From NCBI GenBank assembly GCA_958448395.1, contig CAUDDP010000007.1, positions 1 through 51,070 of the forward strand: a stretch of DNA of 51,070 bases, written 5' to 3'. The translations under genes were made by a program, and so were the position numbers. This DNA comes from an uncultured Oscillospiraceae bacterium. Lineage in GTDB: Bacteria > Bacillota > Clostridia > Oscillospirales > Ruminococcaceae. Positions 33,368 to 41,029 of this stretch are shown here, piece by piece. Every line of letters begins with the position of its first letter. Position 1 is the first letter of the stretch. Under the pieces are notes generated by a model. That model was given only the letters and a program-made list of their open reading frames with translations. It ran no database searches and was not told the DNA's origin.

Positions 33368-33471
33368 GGTTCATTCCTCCAGTCGTTGAAAATTTCTGCT
33401 GCACACTGTACCAGCCAACGGATGAGCAGCAGCACTTGTAATTCTACGAGAATCGTCAGTAGAATTCGCAT
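33364..33471 (-). CDS. 35-residue hydrophobic small protein
   Basis: A short frame begins MRILLTILVELQVLLLIRW and ends FNDWRNEP. It has a hydrophobic stretch long enough for one membrane helix. AAGGAG lies about 9 nt upstream of the ATG. Its stop overlaps the start of the next gene (ATGA), which supports translation. No family is recognised. Confidence 0.5.
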   Translation of the reverse strand: MRILLTILVELQVLLLIRWLVQCAAEIFNDWRNEP

Positions 33472-33545
33472 GGGTCATGCTCCTTTCTTTGGTTTAGACG
33501 GCTGTTCCCACAAAGCCCTCTCACTATATAGGCGTTTTCGGGCAA

Positions 33546-33569
33546 AACTTGTACGCAAACGTACAAGTT
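33546..33569. promoter_or_regulatory. perfect palindrome in the leader of the replication block
   Basis: AACTTGTACG and CGTACAAGTT flank CAAA: a perfect 10-bp inverted repeat. It lies upstream of the small-protein and DUF2800 genes, near a TATATAGT sequence on the minus strand. An operator or RNA hairpin is possible. Confidence 0.6.
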
Positions 33570-33652
33570 GAAATCGGGTTTTACAAAAAGTTCACGATTT
33601 TTAGCACATCCGACAAATTGCGAAGATGGTTTTTGTGGGAAAAGCCGATATT

Positions 33653-33720
33653 TGGTGGGGCGTGCCGGACTTGCACCGGCGATGCGGTTCGCCCCATGGA
33701 AGCGGTGATCCGCTCACCGC
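33653..33720. ncRNA. compact structured element with tRNA-like acceptor and T-arm features
   Basis: Three perfect stems lie within 68 nt: GGGGCG/CGCCCC (33657-33662 with 33690-33695), GCCGG/CCGGC with a 7-nt loop (33664-33668 with 33676-33680), and GCGGTGA/TCACCGC (33702-33708 with 33714-33720). On the minus strand the first two stack like a tRNA acceptor and T-arm, and the 3' strand ends in ACCA. D- and anticodon-arms are absent, so it is not a normal tRNA. It lies in a gene-free interval (33,472-33,755) between early genes. Confidence 0.5.
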
Positions 33721-33755
33721 AAAGCGTCATAGAAAGAAAAACGACAGGGTAGTGC

Positions 33756-34316
33756 TCAAGGTAGGTTTTCCATGTTTTTCTCTTGTGTCATTCGCAGCTC
33801 CTGTCGCCGTAACTTTGCAAGTACAAATTGGTCGAAGACTTCCGGCGAAAACAGGGCACGGATTTGCAGCATCAGGATATAAACATCCGCTGCCTCTTCC
33901 ACAAGGTGTTCCAGAGTCTGTTTTGCGGTATCACTGGGAGCAAAGCAGTACTTGATGATAGCGGTTTGCAGTTCTCCGCATTCCTCGATCGTTTTCAGAA
34001 TCTGGTGTTCTGCACCGTAGTGCGTGGCAATTTTGCAGATGATTTCGTTCGGAAGATAAGGTGTTTCGTTTCCGGCATCTAAATTCGTACCGTAGTTCTC
34101 ATACCAATCTGCTTTTGCAAGGTCCTTTTCTTTATCGCCCTTCCACCCTGCACGGTATCGGTACTTGTACGCATTCAATTCACAGAAAGCTTTTGTCTTC
34201 TGCACACCGAATGTCTCAAGCATTTCTACGATGCATTCTTTTCTTCCAGGGAGATTGTAATGCGATGGGTGATTCACATCACTGAGCAATTCTGCTTGTT
34301 TTTCTTTTGTTTCCAT
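33756..34316 (-). CDS. DUF3310 plus MazG-like nucleotide pyrophosphohydrolase
   Basis: The N-terminal part (NHPSHYNLPGRKECIVEMLE, then NAYKYRYRAGWKGDKEKDLA) matches DUF3310, a small phage domain. The C-terminal part (ILKTIEECGELQTAIIKYCF, then LEHLVEEAADVYILMLQI) has the MazG-type EExxE and EExxD pattern that binds magnesium. The fusion should hydrolyse nucleoside triphosphates and so alter nucleotide or alarmone pools during infection. AAAGGATG precedes ATG 34316. Confidence 0.88.
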   Translation of the reverse strand: METKEKQAELLSDVNHPSHYNLPGRKECIVEMLETFGVQKTKAFCELNAYKYRYRAGWKGDKEKDLAKADWYENYGTNLDAGNETPYLPNEIICKIATHYGAEHQILKTIEECGELQTAIIKYCFAPSDTAKQTLEHLVEEAADVYILMLQIRALFSPEVFDQFVLAKLRRQELRMTQEKNMENLP

Positions 34317-34317
34317 T

Positions 34318-34536
34318 TTAAATACATCCTTTCACCTTATCACCATGATGCTGTTCCTCTTCCACCTTATGCGGCTGTCCATCTGCATCAATTACAATCT
34401 TCATGCCATCCGTAATTGCATATCCAAAATGTGATACGTTTGTTTCAGTTGAACCGCATAACGTTATTGTACCAATACATGCTGCAACTACAACACCCGC
34501 ATATCTATCGTCCACTTCAAAAACAACCGTCTTCAT
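34318..34536 (-). CDS. small protein of unknown function
   Basis: This 72-residue protein begins MKTVVFEVDDRYAGVVVAAC and contains two regular beta-type segments and an acidic, His-rich tail (EEEQHHGDKVKG). No family is recognised. It lies 1 nt upstream of the MazG-like gene and is likely co-transcribed. Confidence 0.65.
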   Translation of the reverse strand: MKTVVFEVDDRYAGVVVAACIGTITLCGSTETNVSHFGYAITDGMKIVIDADGQPHKVEEEQHHGDKVKGCI

Positions 34537-34543
34537 TCTGCAA

Positions 34544-34768
34544 TCAGTCCTTTCTTTTAAATGGGCACCACGAAGGTGATGTCTTTATTTGTAGTTCGTT
34601 ACACGCAATGCTTCTTCCAAAACCAATAAAACCAGGCATTTTTACCATTCGTTTTTTTGTAAAAAAATCCTGTATATATTTCTGGTTTGGATGATCACAT
34701 CGAAAACTGTATCTGTATGATCCCCTTGTCTGATAACGATAACAATATTTGCATTCAGTGCATTTCAC
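34544..34768 (-). CDS. small Cys-rich protein
   Basis: The protein begins KCTECKYCYRYQTRGSYRYS and has C-terminal SWCPFK. The spacing CxxCxxC ... CDHP ... C suggests one metal site. Similar small early proteins recur in Firmicute phages without a known role. The start may be the GTG at 34768 or a TTG at 34774; both overlap the upstream gene. Confidence 0.65.
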   Translation of the reverse strand: MKCTECKYCYRYQTRGSYRYSFRCDHPNQKYIQDFFTKKRMVKMPGFIGFGRSIACNELQIKTSPSWCPFKRKD

Positions 34769-35216
34769 TATCAATCATTCCTCTCACTTCATCATAATGT
34801 CTCCAATAAGCGAATTGACATGCCATATTTCCGCATTCCAATTCAGCATTTTCTTCTTCACAATGCTTTGAGCCATTGTATATACAATAATCACAAATAT
34901 CAGGCGTTAACTCTTTTGCTGCAAGTTTCAGCAGCCGTTTCATCTCTGCATTTTCCTGTTTCATCTGTTCTACCTGATTCGGGGTCAATCCAGTATTCTC
35001 ATATTCAATAATGTATTCGTCCTTGTGATCACAATGATAACATACATAACCGGAAATATTAGCAAACGGATTCTTAATATCCTTGTTTACCCTAAATTTC
35101 CGATGTCTTTTCAATTCTTCCAGCCATTTTGCAAGCTGCAAATGTTCTTCTGCACATTCATCACAACCTTTGTTTGCAACATCATAGCAATGCTGGATCG
35201 CTTCATCAAGTGTCAT
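34755..35216 (-). CDS. early phage protein with Cys clusters
   Basis: The protein begins MTLDEAIQHCYDVANKGCDE and contains ECAEEHLQLAKWLEELKRHR, a unit widespread in phage early proteins. A coiled coil follows (QVEQMKQENAEMKRLLKLAA), then CDYCIYNGSKHCEEENAELE. The function is unknown; Cys residues may bind zinc. The ATG at 35216 has GGAGGTGAGG upstream and overlaps the end of the previous gene. Confidence 0.7.
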   Translation of the reverse strand: MTLDEAIQHCYDVANKGCDECAEEHLQLAKWLEELKRHRKFRVNKDIKNPFANISGYVCYHCDHKDEYIIEYENTGLTPNQVEQMKQENAEMKRLLKLAAKELTPDICDYCIYNGSKHCEEENAELECGNMACQFAYWRHYDEVRGMIDSEMH

Positions 35217-35394
35217 TTTCCTCACCTCCAATCGGACTAAAGTAATTCCTACAATTTGCATCTTCCTGAGTGAGATATACCTTTCCTTTTTCAAAATTGG
35301 TGCGTTTCATACAAACAACATTAGGTGCATAGTTATCGGCTTTTTCTCTGATTACGGCAAACTTACAGTTTTTGCAGGTTTTAGACTTCTCCAT
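35206..35394 (-). CDS. small Cys-containing early protein
   Basis: The 62-residue product begins MEKSKTCKNCKFAVIREKAD and ends ANCRNYFSPIGGEENDT. The pattern CKNCKF ... C ... CRNYF suggests one zinc site. The ATG at 35394 has AAAGGATG upstream. The longer open frame (to 35514) lies inside the YopX-like gene and is not supported. Confidence 0.65.
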   Translation of the reverse strand: MEKSKTCKNCKFAVIREKADNYAPNVVCMKRTNFEKGKVYLTQEDANCRNYFSPIGGEENDT

Positions 35395-35833
35395 TTTCCT
35401 CATCCTTTCTAACCAGTTCCGGATTGTCGTGGATGTTGCCGACAATTTCAAACTCATCTCCATAAAAAACTGTAAAATCCGTATCAAATTCCATGTCAAA
35501 ATCAATGCAATCAAGTACGAACATACAGCAATCGCTATACCATTCTACAACATAAGACATTATTTCCTGTCCGTTTCTGTTGAATCGTCTAACTATATCC
35601 CCCTCGAAAATCTTCCTGCCGTTCTTGTCTTTCAAACCGGTATACTGTCCAACGGTGTCTGTATAAACAGAATATTTTTGAAATTCTGGTTCAGTCTGAT
35701 AGATAATGGAACGGTCTTCATTGAATTGGCAGATTCCTCCATATATCCACTTACTTTCAACAGGCGTACCGTCCAATTTTACCTTTTCTCCCTTCCGCCT
35801 GTGTTGACCTCTGAATAAAATTTCACGATTCAT
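35381..35833 (-). CDS. YopX family protein
   Basis: The product shows the family pattern NREILFRGQHRRKGEKV, KWIYGGICQ, TVGQYTGLKDKNGRKIFEGD and VVEWYSDCCMF. YopX-type proteins are common in Firmicute prophages; their function is unknown. The ATG at 35833 has GGAGAGGATG upstream. Confidence 0.92.
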   Translation of the reverse strand: MNREILFRGQHRRKGEKVKLDGTPVESKWIYGGICQFNEDRSIIYQTEPEFQKYSVYTDTVGQYTGLKDKNGRKIFEGDIVRRFNRNGQEIMSYVVEWYSDCCMFVLDCIDFDMEFDTDFTVFYGDEFEIVGNIHDNPELVRKDEENGEV

Positions 35834-35851
35834 TCCCATCATCCTCTCCAT

Positions 35852-36166
35852 TCAGCAAATCACATACTTTCTGTGCGGTTTCTTTTGAATCAAATCCATT
35901 TTTGCACCACAATGCGGGCAATACTTTGACATTTTCCTGCCAATCGGTTCTTCTTTGCAGACACTGCAATATGGGTAGTATCCATCACAACAGATTTTCC
36001 ACTCCCCATGCCGTACAGGTTCAACGTCTGCGGCAGGCAGATTCTCAGCATATTCAAGAACGGACTCGACACCGTTGATAAAGTCTTTGCTGCCGTTCTT
36101 TTTATCATAATGATTACGCCTTATAGGGTATTTCATCAATGTTTCACGTTCAATCCATTCAGGCAT
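35852..36166 (-). CDS. zinc-ribbon early protein
   Basis: The product begins MPEWIERETLMKYPIRRNHY. It ends in the widespread phage module DVEPVRHGEWK ... YCSVCKEEP ... YCPHCGAKMDL, which is a four-Cys zinc ribbon. The role is unknown. The ATG at 36166 is chosen because AGAGGGTG lies upstream; the longer frame overlaps the next gene. Confidence 0.75.
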   Translation of the reverse strand: MPEWIERETLMKYPIRRNHYDKKNGSKDFINGVESVLEYAENLPAADVEPVRHGEWKICCDGYYPYCSVCKEEPIGRKMSKYCPHCGAKMDLIQKKPHRKYVIC

Positions 36167-36188
36167 TTTACAAATCACCCTCTCGCTT

Positions 36189-36497
36189 TCATTTCGATTT
36201 CTCCAAATCGTTAGGAAGTGCATCTTCCAAAATGTCCAGTCCTCCGTATATGTACAGTACCAACGCATCCATTACAATAAAATTGATATACGTGCCAAGC
36301 TCAGAGAAATCAACGATATTCTCACCATCGTCCTTTCGTTGTCCAGCTGTTTTCTGAATCAATGCCTGCCGGATTTTGTCCAAGTGTTCTTTCAACACTT
36401 CAACGTCCCATTTTGTGCAGCCGTTTTTTCTAAGCTTTAGAAAATCCCACATAAGTTCAAGTTGACCTGCGTCAAGTTCTTGTATCGTACGTTTCAT
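36189..36497 (-). CDS. helical early protein of unknown function
   Basis: This 102-residue protein begins MKRTIQELDAGQLELMWDFL and has mostly helical, charged sequence with a hydrophobic segment NFIVMDALVLYIYGGLDIL. No family is recognised. GAAAGG precedes the ATG. Confidence 0.65.
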   Translation of the reverse strand: MKRTIQELDAGQLELMWDFLKLRKNGCTKWDVEVLKEHLDKIRQALIQKTAGQRKDDGENIVDFSELGTYINFIVMDALVLYIYGGLDILEDALPNDLEKSK

Positions 36498-36575
36498 TCT
36501 TAATTGACCTTTCTGCGTTATTAGTAAAACGCCACGAAAAATTCCATTTAAATTTGAAGCTTGTAAGTATTATAT

Positions 36576-36743
36576 TTAAAAAAATGCAGCCATCGCTTCT
36601 CCAAATTCAATCAAGCACCGCTTAAACAGTTCTGTTTTGAAGGACCGCATGGTGCGGTCATCCATCTCCCCATTTTCTCGAAGCTCCATGAGTTGTTCGT
36701 CTGTCAACATAGACCATAACAATTCTAACGTTTTGTCACTCAT
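36576..36743 (-). CDS. short helical protein
   Basis: The 55-residue product begins MSDKTLELLWSMLTDEQLME and ends FGEAMAAFF. GGGGG lies 8 nt before the ATG at 36743 (an ATG at 36749 is possible). The start overlaps the upstream zinc-ribbon gene. The function is unknown. Confidence 0.55.
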   Translation of the reverse strand: MSDKTLELLWSMLTDEQLMELRENGEMDDRTMRSFKTELFKRCLIEFGEAMAAFF

Positions 36744-37104
36744 TTTCATTTCCCCCATCCATCTTCGCACCACAATGTGGGCAATATGGCGGATTGTAAG
36801 CCTTGTTGCTTTTCCCACACACGCTACACCATGTTTTTCCGTCATGCAAGTTCCACTGCCCATGAGCAAACAACCTTGCAATCGTTTCCACATCTACCGT
36901 TGCAGGCATCACAGAATCGACATCCATCAGAGTATCACACGCTGCATCAATGGCAGCATCCCATCCTTTGAAATAATCCTCTTCCGCACCAGCACCGCCG
37001 ATATCATCCAACATGGCATATACTTCACGTCTCCGAATCAAGTCATCCGGAAAATCATCATCAAAGTCCGTGTTTTCGCATCGCAGTTTGATATAGTCTT
37101 TCAT
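36736..37104 (-). CDS. zinc-ribbon early protein
   Basis: This 122-residue protein has an acidic N-terminal half (CENTDFDDDFPDDLIRRREV) with FKGWDAAIDAACDTLMDVD. It ends with the zinc ribbon WCSVCGKSNK ... YCPHCGAKMDGG. This is the same C-terminal module as in the protein at 35852-36166. It may be a host-factor binding module; no function is known. ATG 37104 overlaps the preceding stop. Confidence 0.75.
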   Translation of the reverse strand: MKDYIKLRCENTDFDDDFPDDLIRRREVYAMLDDIGGAGAEEDYFKGWDAAIDAACDTLMDVDSVMPATVDVETIARLFAHGQWNLHDGKTWCSVCGKSNKAYNPPYCPHCGAKMDGGNENE

Positions 37105-37424
37105 CTTTTCAAAACTCCTTTTGATTTTCCTCTCTCGTCCACGATTTCAATTTGCACTTTAATTTCCTGTAAGTCGATTCCATAAGTCTCTTTCAAATGC
37201 AGAATCTGTTCCTTTGCACTGGGATGTTTCCCGAAAATCGGCGGCATTTCTGCGATTGCCTTGACATTCTCATACAGGTCTGTCAGCCGTTTCCCACGCC
37301 ATTTTTTATGCCATTCCAGAGCCGTCATACACATGACAATGCCTTGCAAGACCGCAGATTTGAAAATGCATTTTACTTCTGCTTCTGTGTACAGATTCTT
37401 TTCTTTTAGGTTTGGATTTTTCAT
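37101..37424 (-). CDS. early protein of unknown function
   Basis: The product begins MKNPNLKEKNLYTEAEVKCI and has a central segment FKSAVLQGIVMCMTALEWHK that resembles a buried helix. The C terminus is charged. A GGGACGGTG leader precedes ATG 37424. No family is recognised. Confidence 0.6.
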   Translation of the reverse strand: MKNPNLKEKNLYTEAEVKCIFKSAVLQGIVMCMTALEWHKKWRGKRLTDLYENVKAIAEMPPIFGKHPSAKEQILHLKETYGIDLQEIKVQIEIVDERGKSKGVLKR

Positions 37425-37445
37425 ATCACCGTCCCTTTCTTCTGT

Positions 37446-37486
37446 CCTGTAGTGCCAGTGCAATGGGAAGCACACTGGCTTACAGG
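37446..37486. other. two-tier intergenic hairpin
   Basis: CCTGTA and TACAGG form an outer stem. GCCAGTG and CACTGGC form an inner stem with a 12-nt loop. It lies between two early genes and may be a processing or stabilising structure. Confidence 0.55.
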
Positions 37487-37499
37487 ATTTTCTTCTTGA

Positions 37500-37763
37500 T
37501 TACAATGGATTTGGCAGCGGCATCCAAGCTACGACATCCAGAGTAGCAAGGTTTTCTGCCTCTTCTTCAGACATCCAGTCCGCAACATTAAACGCTCTGT
37601 GTGCGGCAGAAAAAATGGAAATGTAAAATTCCGGTTTTCTGTGCTTTGGGTTGTCTTGATAAAATCTTTGAATCAAGTATTCTCCGCTTTTTTTCGGAAG
37701 CTGTTCCGATACTGGAATCCAGTCTGTTTTATTCACGTGTTCCACCTTCCCTTCCGTTTTCAT
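37500..37763 (-). CDS. DUF551 family protein
   Basis: The product contains TDWIPVSEQLPKKSGEYLIQ near the start and ends VVAWMPLPNPL. This is the typical frame of DUF551 phage proteins. The function is unknown. I chose the ATG at 37763, 1 nt after the upstream stop; a longer frame to 37847 overlaps that gene. Confidence 0.85.
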   Translation of the reverse strand: MKTEGKVEHVNKTDWIPVSEQLPKKSGEYLIQRFYQDNPKHRKPEFYISIFSAAHRAFNVADWMSEEEAENLATLDVVAWMPLPNPL

Positions 37764-37764
37764 T

Positions 37765-38127
37765 TCAAACAATTTTTCCTTTGTAAAGCCCTTCCAGTTG
37801 TAACAACTCCAGCATTGCTTTTTGTTTGCTGTTGAGCGTTCCAACATATGCTACGTCCCAAACAGCAACGCATCCAGTTATTTTTGTCAGCCAGAGAGTC
37901 ACATCGCACCAGTACGCCATCGGACACCGGTCAGATAGTTCTTCTTGTGTAAGATGCAGCTTTTTGGCGGCATAGTTTCTCAACCACATTTGATGAGAGG
38001 GGACGGCATAATGAGCGTCCCCATTCTCATCTAATACAATTTCCAAATAGTCAACAAAAGTACGCTTGTGTGTTTGTATGTCAAAAGGTTTTTGCATCAC
38101 AGTTCTTTGTGTATCAAAATCAATCAT
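37765..38127 (-). CDS. conserved early phage protein of unknown function
   Basis: The product begins MIDFDTQRTVMQKPFDIQTH and contains KRTFVDYLEIVLDENGDAHY and AVPSHQMWL. I recall this pattern from other Clostridia phages but no function. Its start overlaps the end of the upstream gene (8 nt), consistent with one operon. Confidence 0.65.
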   Translation of the reverse strand: MIDFDTQRTVMQKPFDIQTHKRTFVDYLEIVLDENGDAHYAVPSHQMWLRNYAAKKLHLTQEELSDRCPMAYWCDVTLWLTKITGCVAVWDVAYVGTLNSKQKAMLELLQLEGLYKGKIV

Positions 38128-38731
38128 TAGCAGCTACCTCCTTTTTTACCTGTTCCCATGCCATTTGCAACCCAACCAACCACAGGATGATTCTGGTAGC
38201 CATGTACCGCCCAGCCTTGCAAAGCAACTCCCCATAATCTGGACAAATTTCTGACAGTAAACAATGCGAATCATCTGAAACAGTTCTAAACCCGTCAAAA
38301 CCGGTGAATTGTTCCATGAGTTCCTCTAAGCAATCCTGTCGTTCTTCTTTCTCTTCATCGGAAAGCGTTACATCTTCCGGAAATAGAATTTCTTCTAACT
38401 CTTCTTGTGCAATCTCCTCGTCATAGTAATATTTATCCGTACTGCATTCAATTTTTCCGACAAAATAGTCAACCATGTTAATGTAACCGGACAATGCTTG
38501 CAAGGTTGCACGTTCTGTCAACCGTACAACTGCTGAACCCAGATCACCGGATAGGTACAAGCAGCAGCGTTCTTCATCGAATACGTATCGTACATAGTAA
38601 TCTGAGGAGCCATCTTCCTTCCGCCAATCCAAAGTAGAGATACCGTCAAGCTGTCGAAAAACCGCCTTGTGGTGCGAGAACATTATTTTTGCATGAGCAA
38701 TCTGTTGCTCTCTTCGAGTGATTCTGTCCAT
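38120..38731 (-). CDS. early protein of unknown function
   Basis: This 203-residue protein begins MDRITRREQQIAHAKIMFSH. The middle is strongly acidic (EEIAQEELEEILFPEDVTLS) and the C terminus is helical with ILWLVGLQMAWEQ. No motif is recognised. It is preceded by the ribosome site AGGAGG in a leader that is shared almost exactly with the gene at 38789-39133, together with a palindrome copy. Confidence 0.65.
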   Translation of the reverse strand: MDRITRREQQIAHAKIMFSHHKAVFRQLDGISTLDWRKEDGSSDYYVRYVFDEERCCLYLSGDLGSAVVRLTERATLQALSGYINMVDYFVGKIECSTDKYYYDEEIAQEELEEILFPEDVTLSDEEKEERQDCLEELMEQFTGFDGFRTVSDDSHCLLSEICPDYGELLCKAGRYMATRIILWLVGLQMAWEQVKKEVAAND

Positions 38732-38750
38732 TTGATTTTCCTCCTATTGG

Positions 38751-38777
38751 AACTTCTACCCCAGTGGGGTAGAAGTT
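38751..38777. repeat. 27-nt palindrome, copy 3
   Basis: Perfect consensus: arms AACTTCTACCCC and GGGGTAGAAGTT, loop AGT. It lies 11 nt after the stop of the DUF7694-like gene and directly before the leader CCAATAGGAGGAAAATCAA of the next gene. Confidence 0.92.
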
Positions 38778-38788
38778 CATTTACTGGT

Positions 38789-39133
38789 TTAAACGAACGC
38801 TTTCGGTGGTCTTTGCAGTTCGGTGTTTACCGGTTTCCATAAATGCAGGCAGTACGGATGAAGGTTTACATATTCCGACTTTGGTGGATGATACTGTACC
38901 ACGCATTCCTCCTCGCCCCAGAACATATCCTTTACTCTGCACATTTCCTCCCATGTTGGCACACGGTTTGCATAGGATACCGAAACATGCTCCCAGTCTC
39001 CACCCCATGAAACAACGACCACAGCTGGTTTTCCTTTTGCTCCATGCAGAAATAACCAACCGGCAAGCCCGTCATTCCCTTCGTCTGTTATCAGTAAACC
39101 AGTTTGCTTTCTGATTTCCTCTAATTTTTTCAT
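38789..39133 (-). CDS. DUF7694-like small phage protein
   Basis: This 114-residue protein has WEHVSVSYANRVPTWEEMCR, then VKDMFWGEEECVVQYHPPKS and NLHPYCLHLWKPVN. These are the conserved lines of a small phage family of unknown function, often listed as DUF7694. It is flanked on both sides by perfect copies of the 27-nt palindrome, like a single-gene cassette. ATG 39133 has AGGAGG upstream. Confidence 0.8.
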   Translation of the reverse strand: MKKLEEIRKQTGLLITDEGNDGLAGWLFLHGAKGKPAVVVVSWGGDWEHVSVSYANRVPTWEEMCRVKDMFWGEEECVVQYHPPKSEYVNLHPYCLHLWKPVNTELQRPPKAFV

Positions 39134-39151
39134 TGATTTTCCTCCTATTGG

Positions 39152-39178
39152 AACTTCTACCCCAGTGGGGTAGAAGTT
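39152..39178. repeat. 27-nt palindrome, copy 4
   Basis: Perfect consensus copy. It begins at the first base of the parB stop codon and is followed (minus strand) by the same CCAATAGGAGGAAAATCA leader as copy 3. Confidence 0.92.
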
Positions 39179-40242
39179 TAATTTTCGTTTTCTGTGGATT
39201 CCTCCGGATAGCGGACTCGCATTGCGTATTGTAGCAGTTGGTGTACGCATCTGCGACCAGCTTGCAATTCCATCGTCCCCCATTCTCCTCTTGCAATTGC
39301 CCGTTCAAAAGATTCTATGTCCGGCAGTTGCAACGAATCCAGTGTTTCTTTCATGGCATCCGGAATCCGTGGTGGTTGTTTTGCAGGCGGTTCTTGTTCC
39401 TGCTCTGATTCTGCCTCTGGCTCCCATTCCGTTTCCGTCTGTACAGGTTTCTGCTCTGAAAAAAGGGCATCTAAATCTGTTTTAGATTGGATTTGCCCGT
39501 CTGCAAACGCCTGTCGGAGTTGTTTTGCTCTTTTTTCGGTCAGAAGTTTCCGTATGATATCGTAATTTGTATCGGTTTCCGGTGTTCGTTCCAATAGATA
39601 TTCTGCTAACTGTGCCTGTCCATCTGACGGAATAAAGGATAATTCCACGCCGGCTCTGACGGAAAGCCCTGCATCGATCCAATTCTTGATTTCCTGATGC
39701 AGGGAGTCAATCCGCACCAATCTGGTTACGGAATTTCGGCTTAATCCATATTCCCTGCCGACCTTATCTGCGGTCAGTGCAGGTTTGTAGCTTCCGTGTT
39801 CCAGTTCCTGCAACTCTTTCAGGATGTCATTCCGCTTGCCCTGTGAGAACATCTGATTTCTTCGCATGGCAACGACTGCTGCCTGTTCACTGATTTTCAG
39901 ATTGTCAAACCCTCTCTGCATGAGGTTGGATTCCACCACATACATTTCCGCTTCTTCTTCCGTCAAGCCGTTCTTCACGATTGCAGGAACGGCAGCCAGT
40001 CCTGCCAGCTTGGAAGCGTTCCAGCGGTTGTGCCCCACAAGGATTTCATAATCTCCCATACAAGGCCGCACGATGATGGGAACCAGCACACCATTCTGCC
40101 GGATAGACTCCACCATATCAGAAAGCCGCTCGCCGTCATACAGCTTGAACGGATGCTTGTAATAGGGCACCAATCGGTCTACCGGAATTTGCTGGATTTG
40201 ATTTTCACTGCTGCCCAGCATGGCATTTAGGTTGAACGCCAT
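39178..40242 (-). CDS. parB: ParB/Spo0J-like partition protein
   Basis: This protein of about 354 residues begins MAFNLNAMLGSSENQIQQIP. It has the ParB N-terminal domain (YKHPFKLYDGERLSDMVESI, ILVGHNRWNASKLAGLAAVP) and the helix-turn-helix region (TADKVGREYGLSRNSVTRLV). A charged Glu/Gln-rich linker and a C-terminal domain follow. It should bind a centromere site and partner with ParA. The ATG at 40242 follows GGGGGTTC; the longer frame overlaps parA. Confidence 0.93.
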   Translation of the reverse strand: MAFNLNAMLGSSENQIQQIPVDRLVPYYKHPFKLYDGERLSDMVESIRQNGVLVPIIVRPCMGDYEILVGHNRWNASKLAGLAAVPAIVKNGLTEEEAEMYVVESNLMQRGFDNLKISEQAAVVAMRRNQMFSQGKRNDILKELQELEHGSYKPALTADKVGREYGLSRNSVTRLVRIDSLHQEIKNWIDAGLSVRAGVELSFIPSDGQAQLAEYLLERTPETDTNYDIIRKLLTEKRAKQLRQAFADGQIQSKTDLDALFSEQKPVQTETEWEPEAESEQEQEPPAKQPPRIPDAMKETLDSLQLPDIESFERAIARGEWGTMELQAGRRCVHQLLQYAMRVRYPEESTENEN

Positions 40243-40243
40243 A

Positions 40244-41017
40244 TCAGAACCCCCTCTGCAGGAGTTCTTCTGCAAGCTGCACATACTCTGTGCCTAACTT
40301 GGTGTTGGTTGGAATGGCGGTCTGTTCTTCCACGCTGCGTGCAGCGGAAACGCTGTGATGAATGCACGTGGTAAAAACGGCGTTTCCATAGTGTGCAATC
40401 AGCGTTGCAAGGTTGTTTCGGCTGACGTTTGTATTTGTCACCATTGTCGGCAGAATGCCAGCAAGACTCAAGTCCATGTTGACGGTTGCCCGCACCTGCC
40501 GCATGACATCCTGCAAAGCAGTCAAGCCGGAAACGGCAAACTTTTGTACTTGCACCGGAATCAGAAGTGCATCTGCTGCCGTGAGGGCATTTAACAGTAA
40601 TACCCCCAAGGATGGCAGACAATCCAGCAGAATGTAATCATAATCCTGTTTCACGCTGTCCAGAATCCGCTTGAGGATAGATTCCCGTGACAGGGCGTTT
40701 TGCATGGCGATTTCTGCACTGGCAAGCTCCAGTGTGGCAGGTAGATAGTCCACCTGAATCTCTTTGCAATACCGGATGGTGTTTTCGATTTTTTCCCGGG
40801 ATAAAGTGGCGGTCAGTACGACATCCTGAATCAGATCCGCCATGCTCATGGCATCGGTGTCGGTGAAGCCGCAGTATTCTGACAGGTTTCCCTGTGGGTC
40901 AAGGTCTGCCAGAAGCACACGCTTTCCCTTTCCAGCCAGTGCAGCAGCGAGATTGTAGGCAGTGGTGGTCTTTCCCACGCCACCCTTCTGGTTTGCGATT
41001 GCGATAGTAGTAGCCAT
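40244..41017 (-). CDS. parA: ParA partition ATPase
   Basis: The 257-residue protein has the deviant Walker A KGGVGKTT (residues 11-18), the A' motif LLADLDPQGN and Walker B YILLDCLPSLG. It is a standard ParA/Soj family ATPase. With ParB it should segregate an extrachromosomal form of the phage. The start has AGGAGG upstream, and parB follows after 1 nt. Confidence 0.96.
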   Translation of the reverse strand: MATTIAIANQKGGVGKTTTAYNLAAALAGKGKRVLLADLDPQGNLSEYCGFTDTDAMSMADLIQDVVLTATLSREKIENTIRYCKEIQVDYLPATLELASAEIAMQNALSRESILKRILDSVKQDYDYILLDCLPSLGVLLLNALTAADALLIPVQVQKFAVSGLTALQDVMRQVRATVNMDLSLAGILPTMVTNTNVSRNNLATLIAHYGNAVFTTCIHHSVSAARSVEEQTAIPTNTKLGTEYVQLAEELLQRGF

Positions 41018-41029
41018 TTTTGTTTCCTC

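Noticed and set aside
33653..33720. A complete tRNA gene
   Set aside because: Acceptor-like and T-arm-like stems are present, but D- and anticodon-arms are missing and the interior is only about 9 nt, so it cannot be a normal tRNA.
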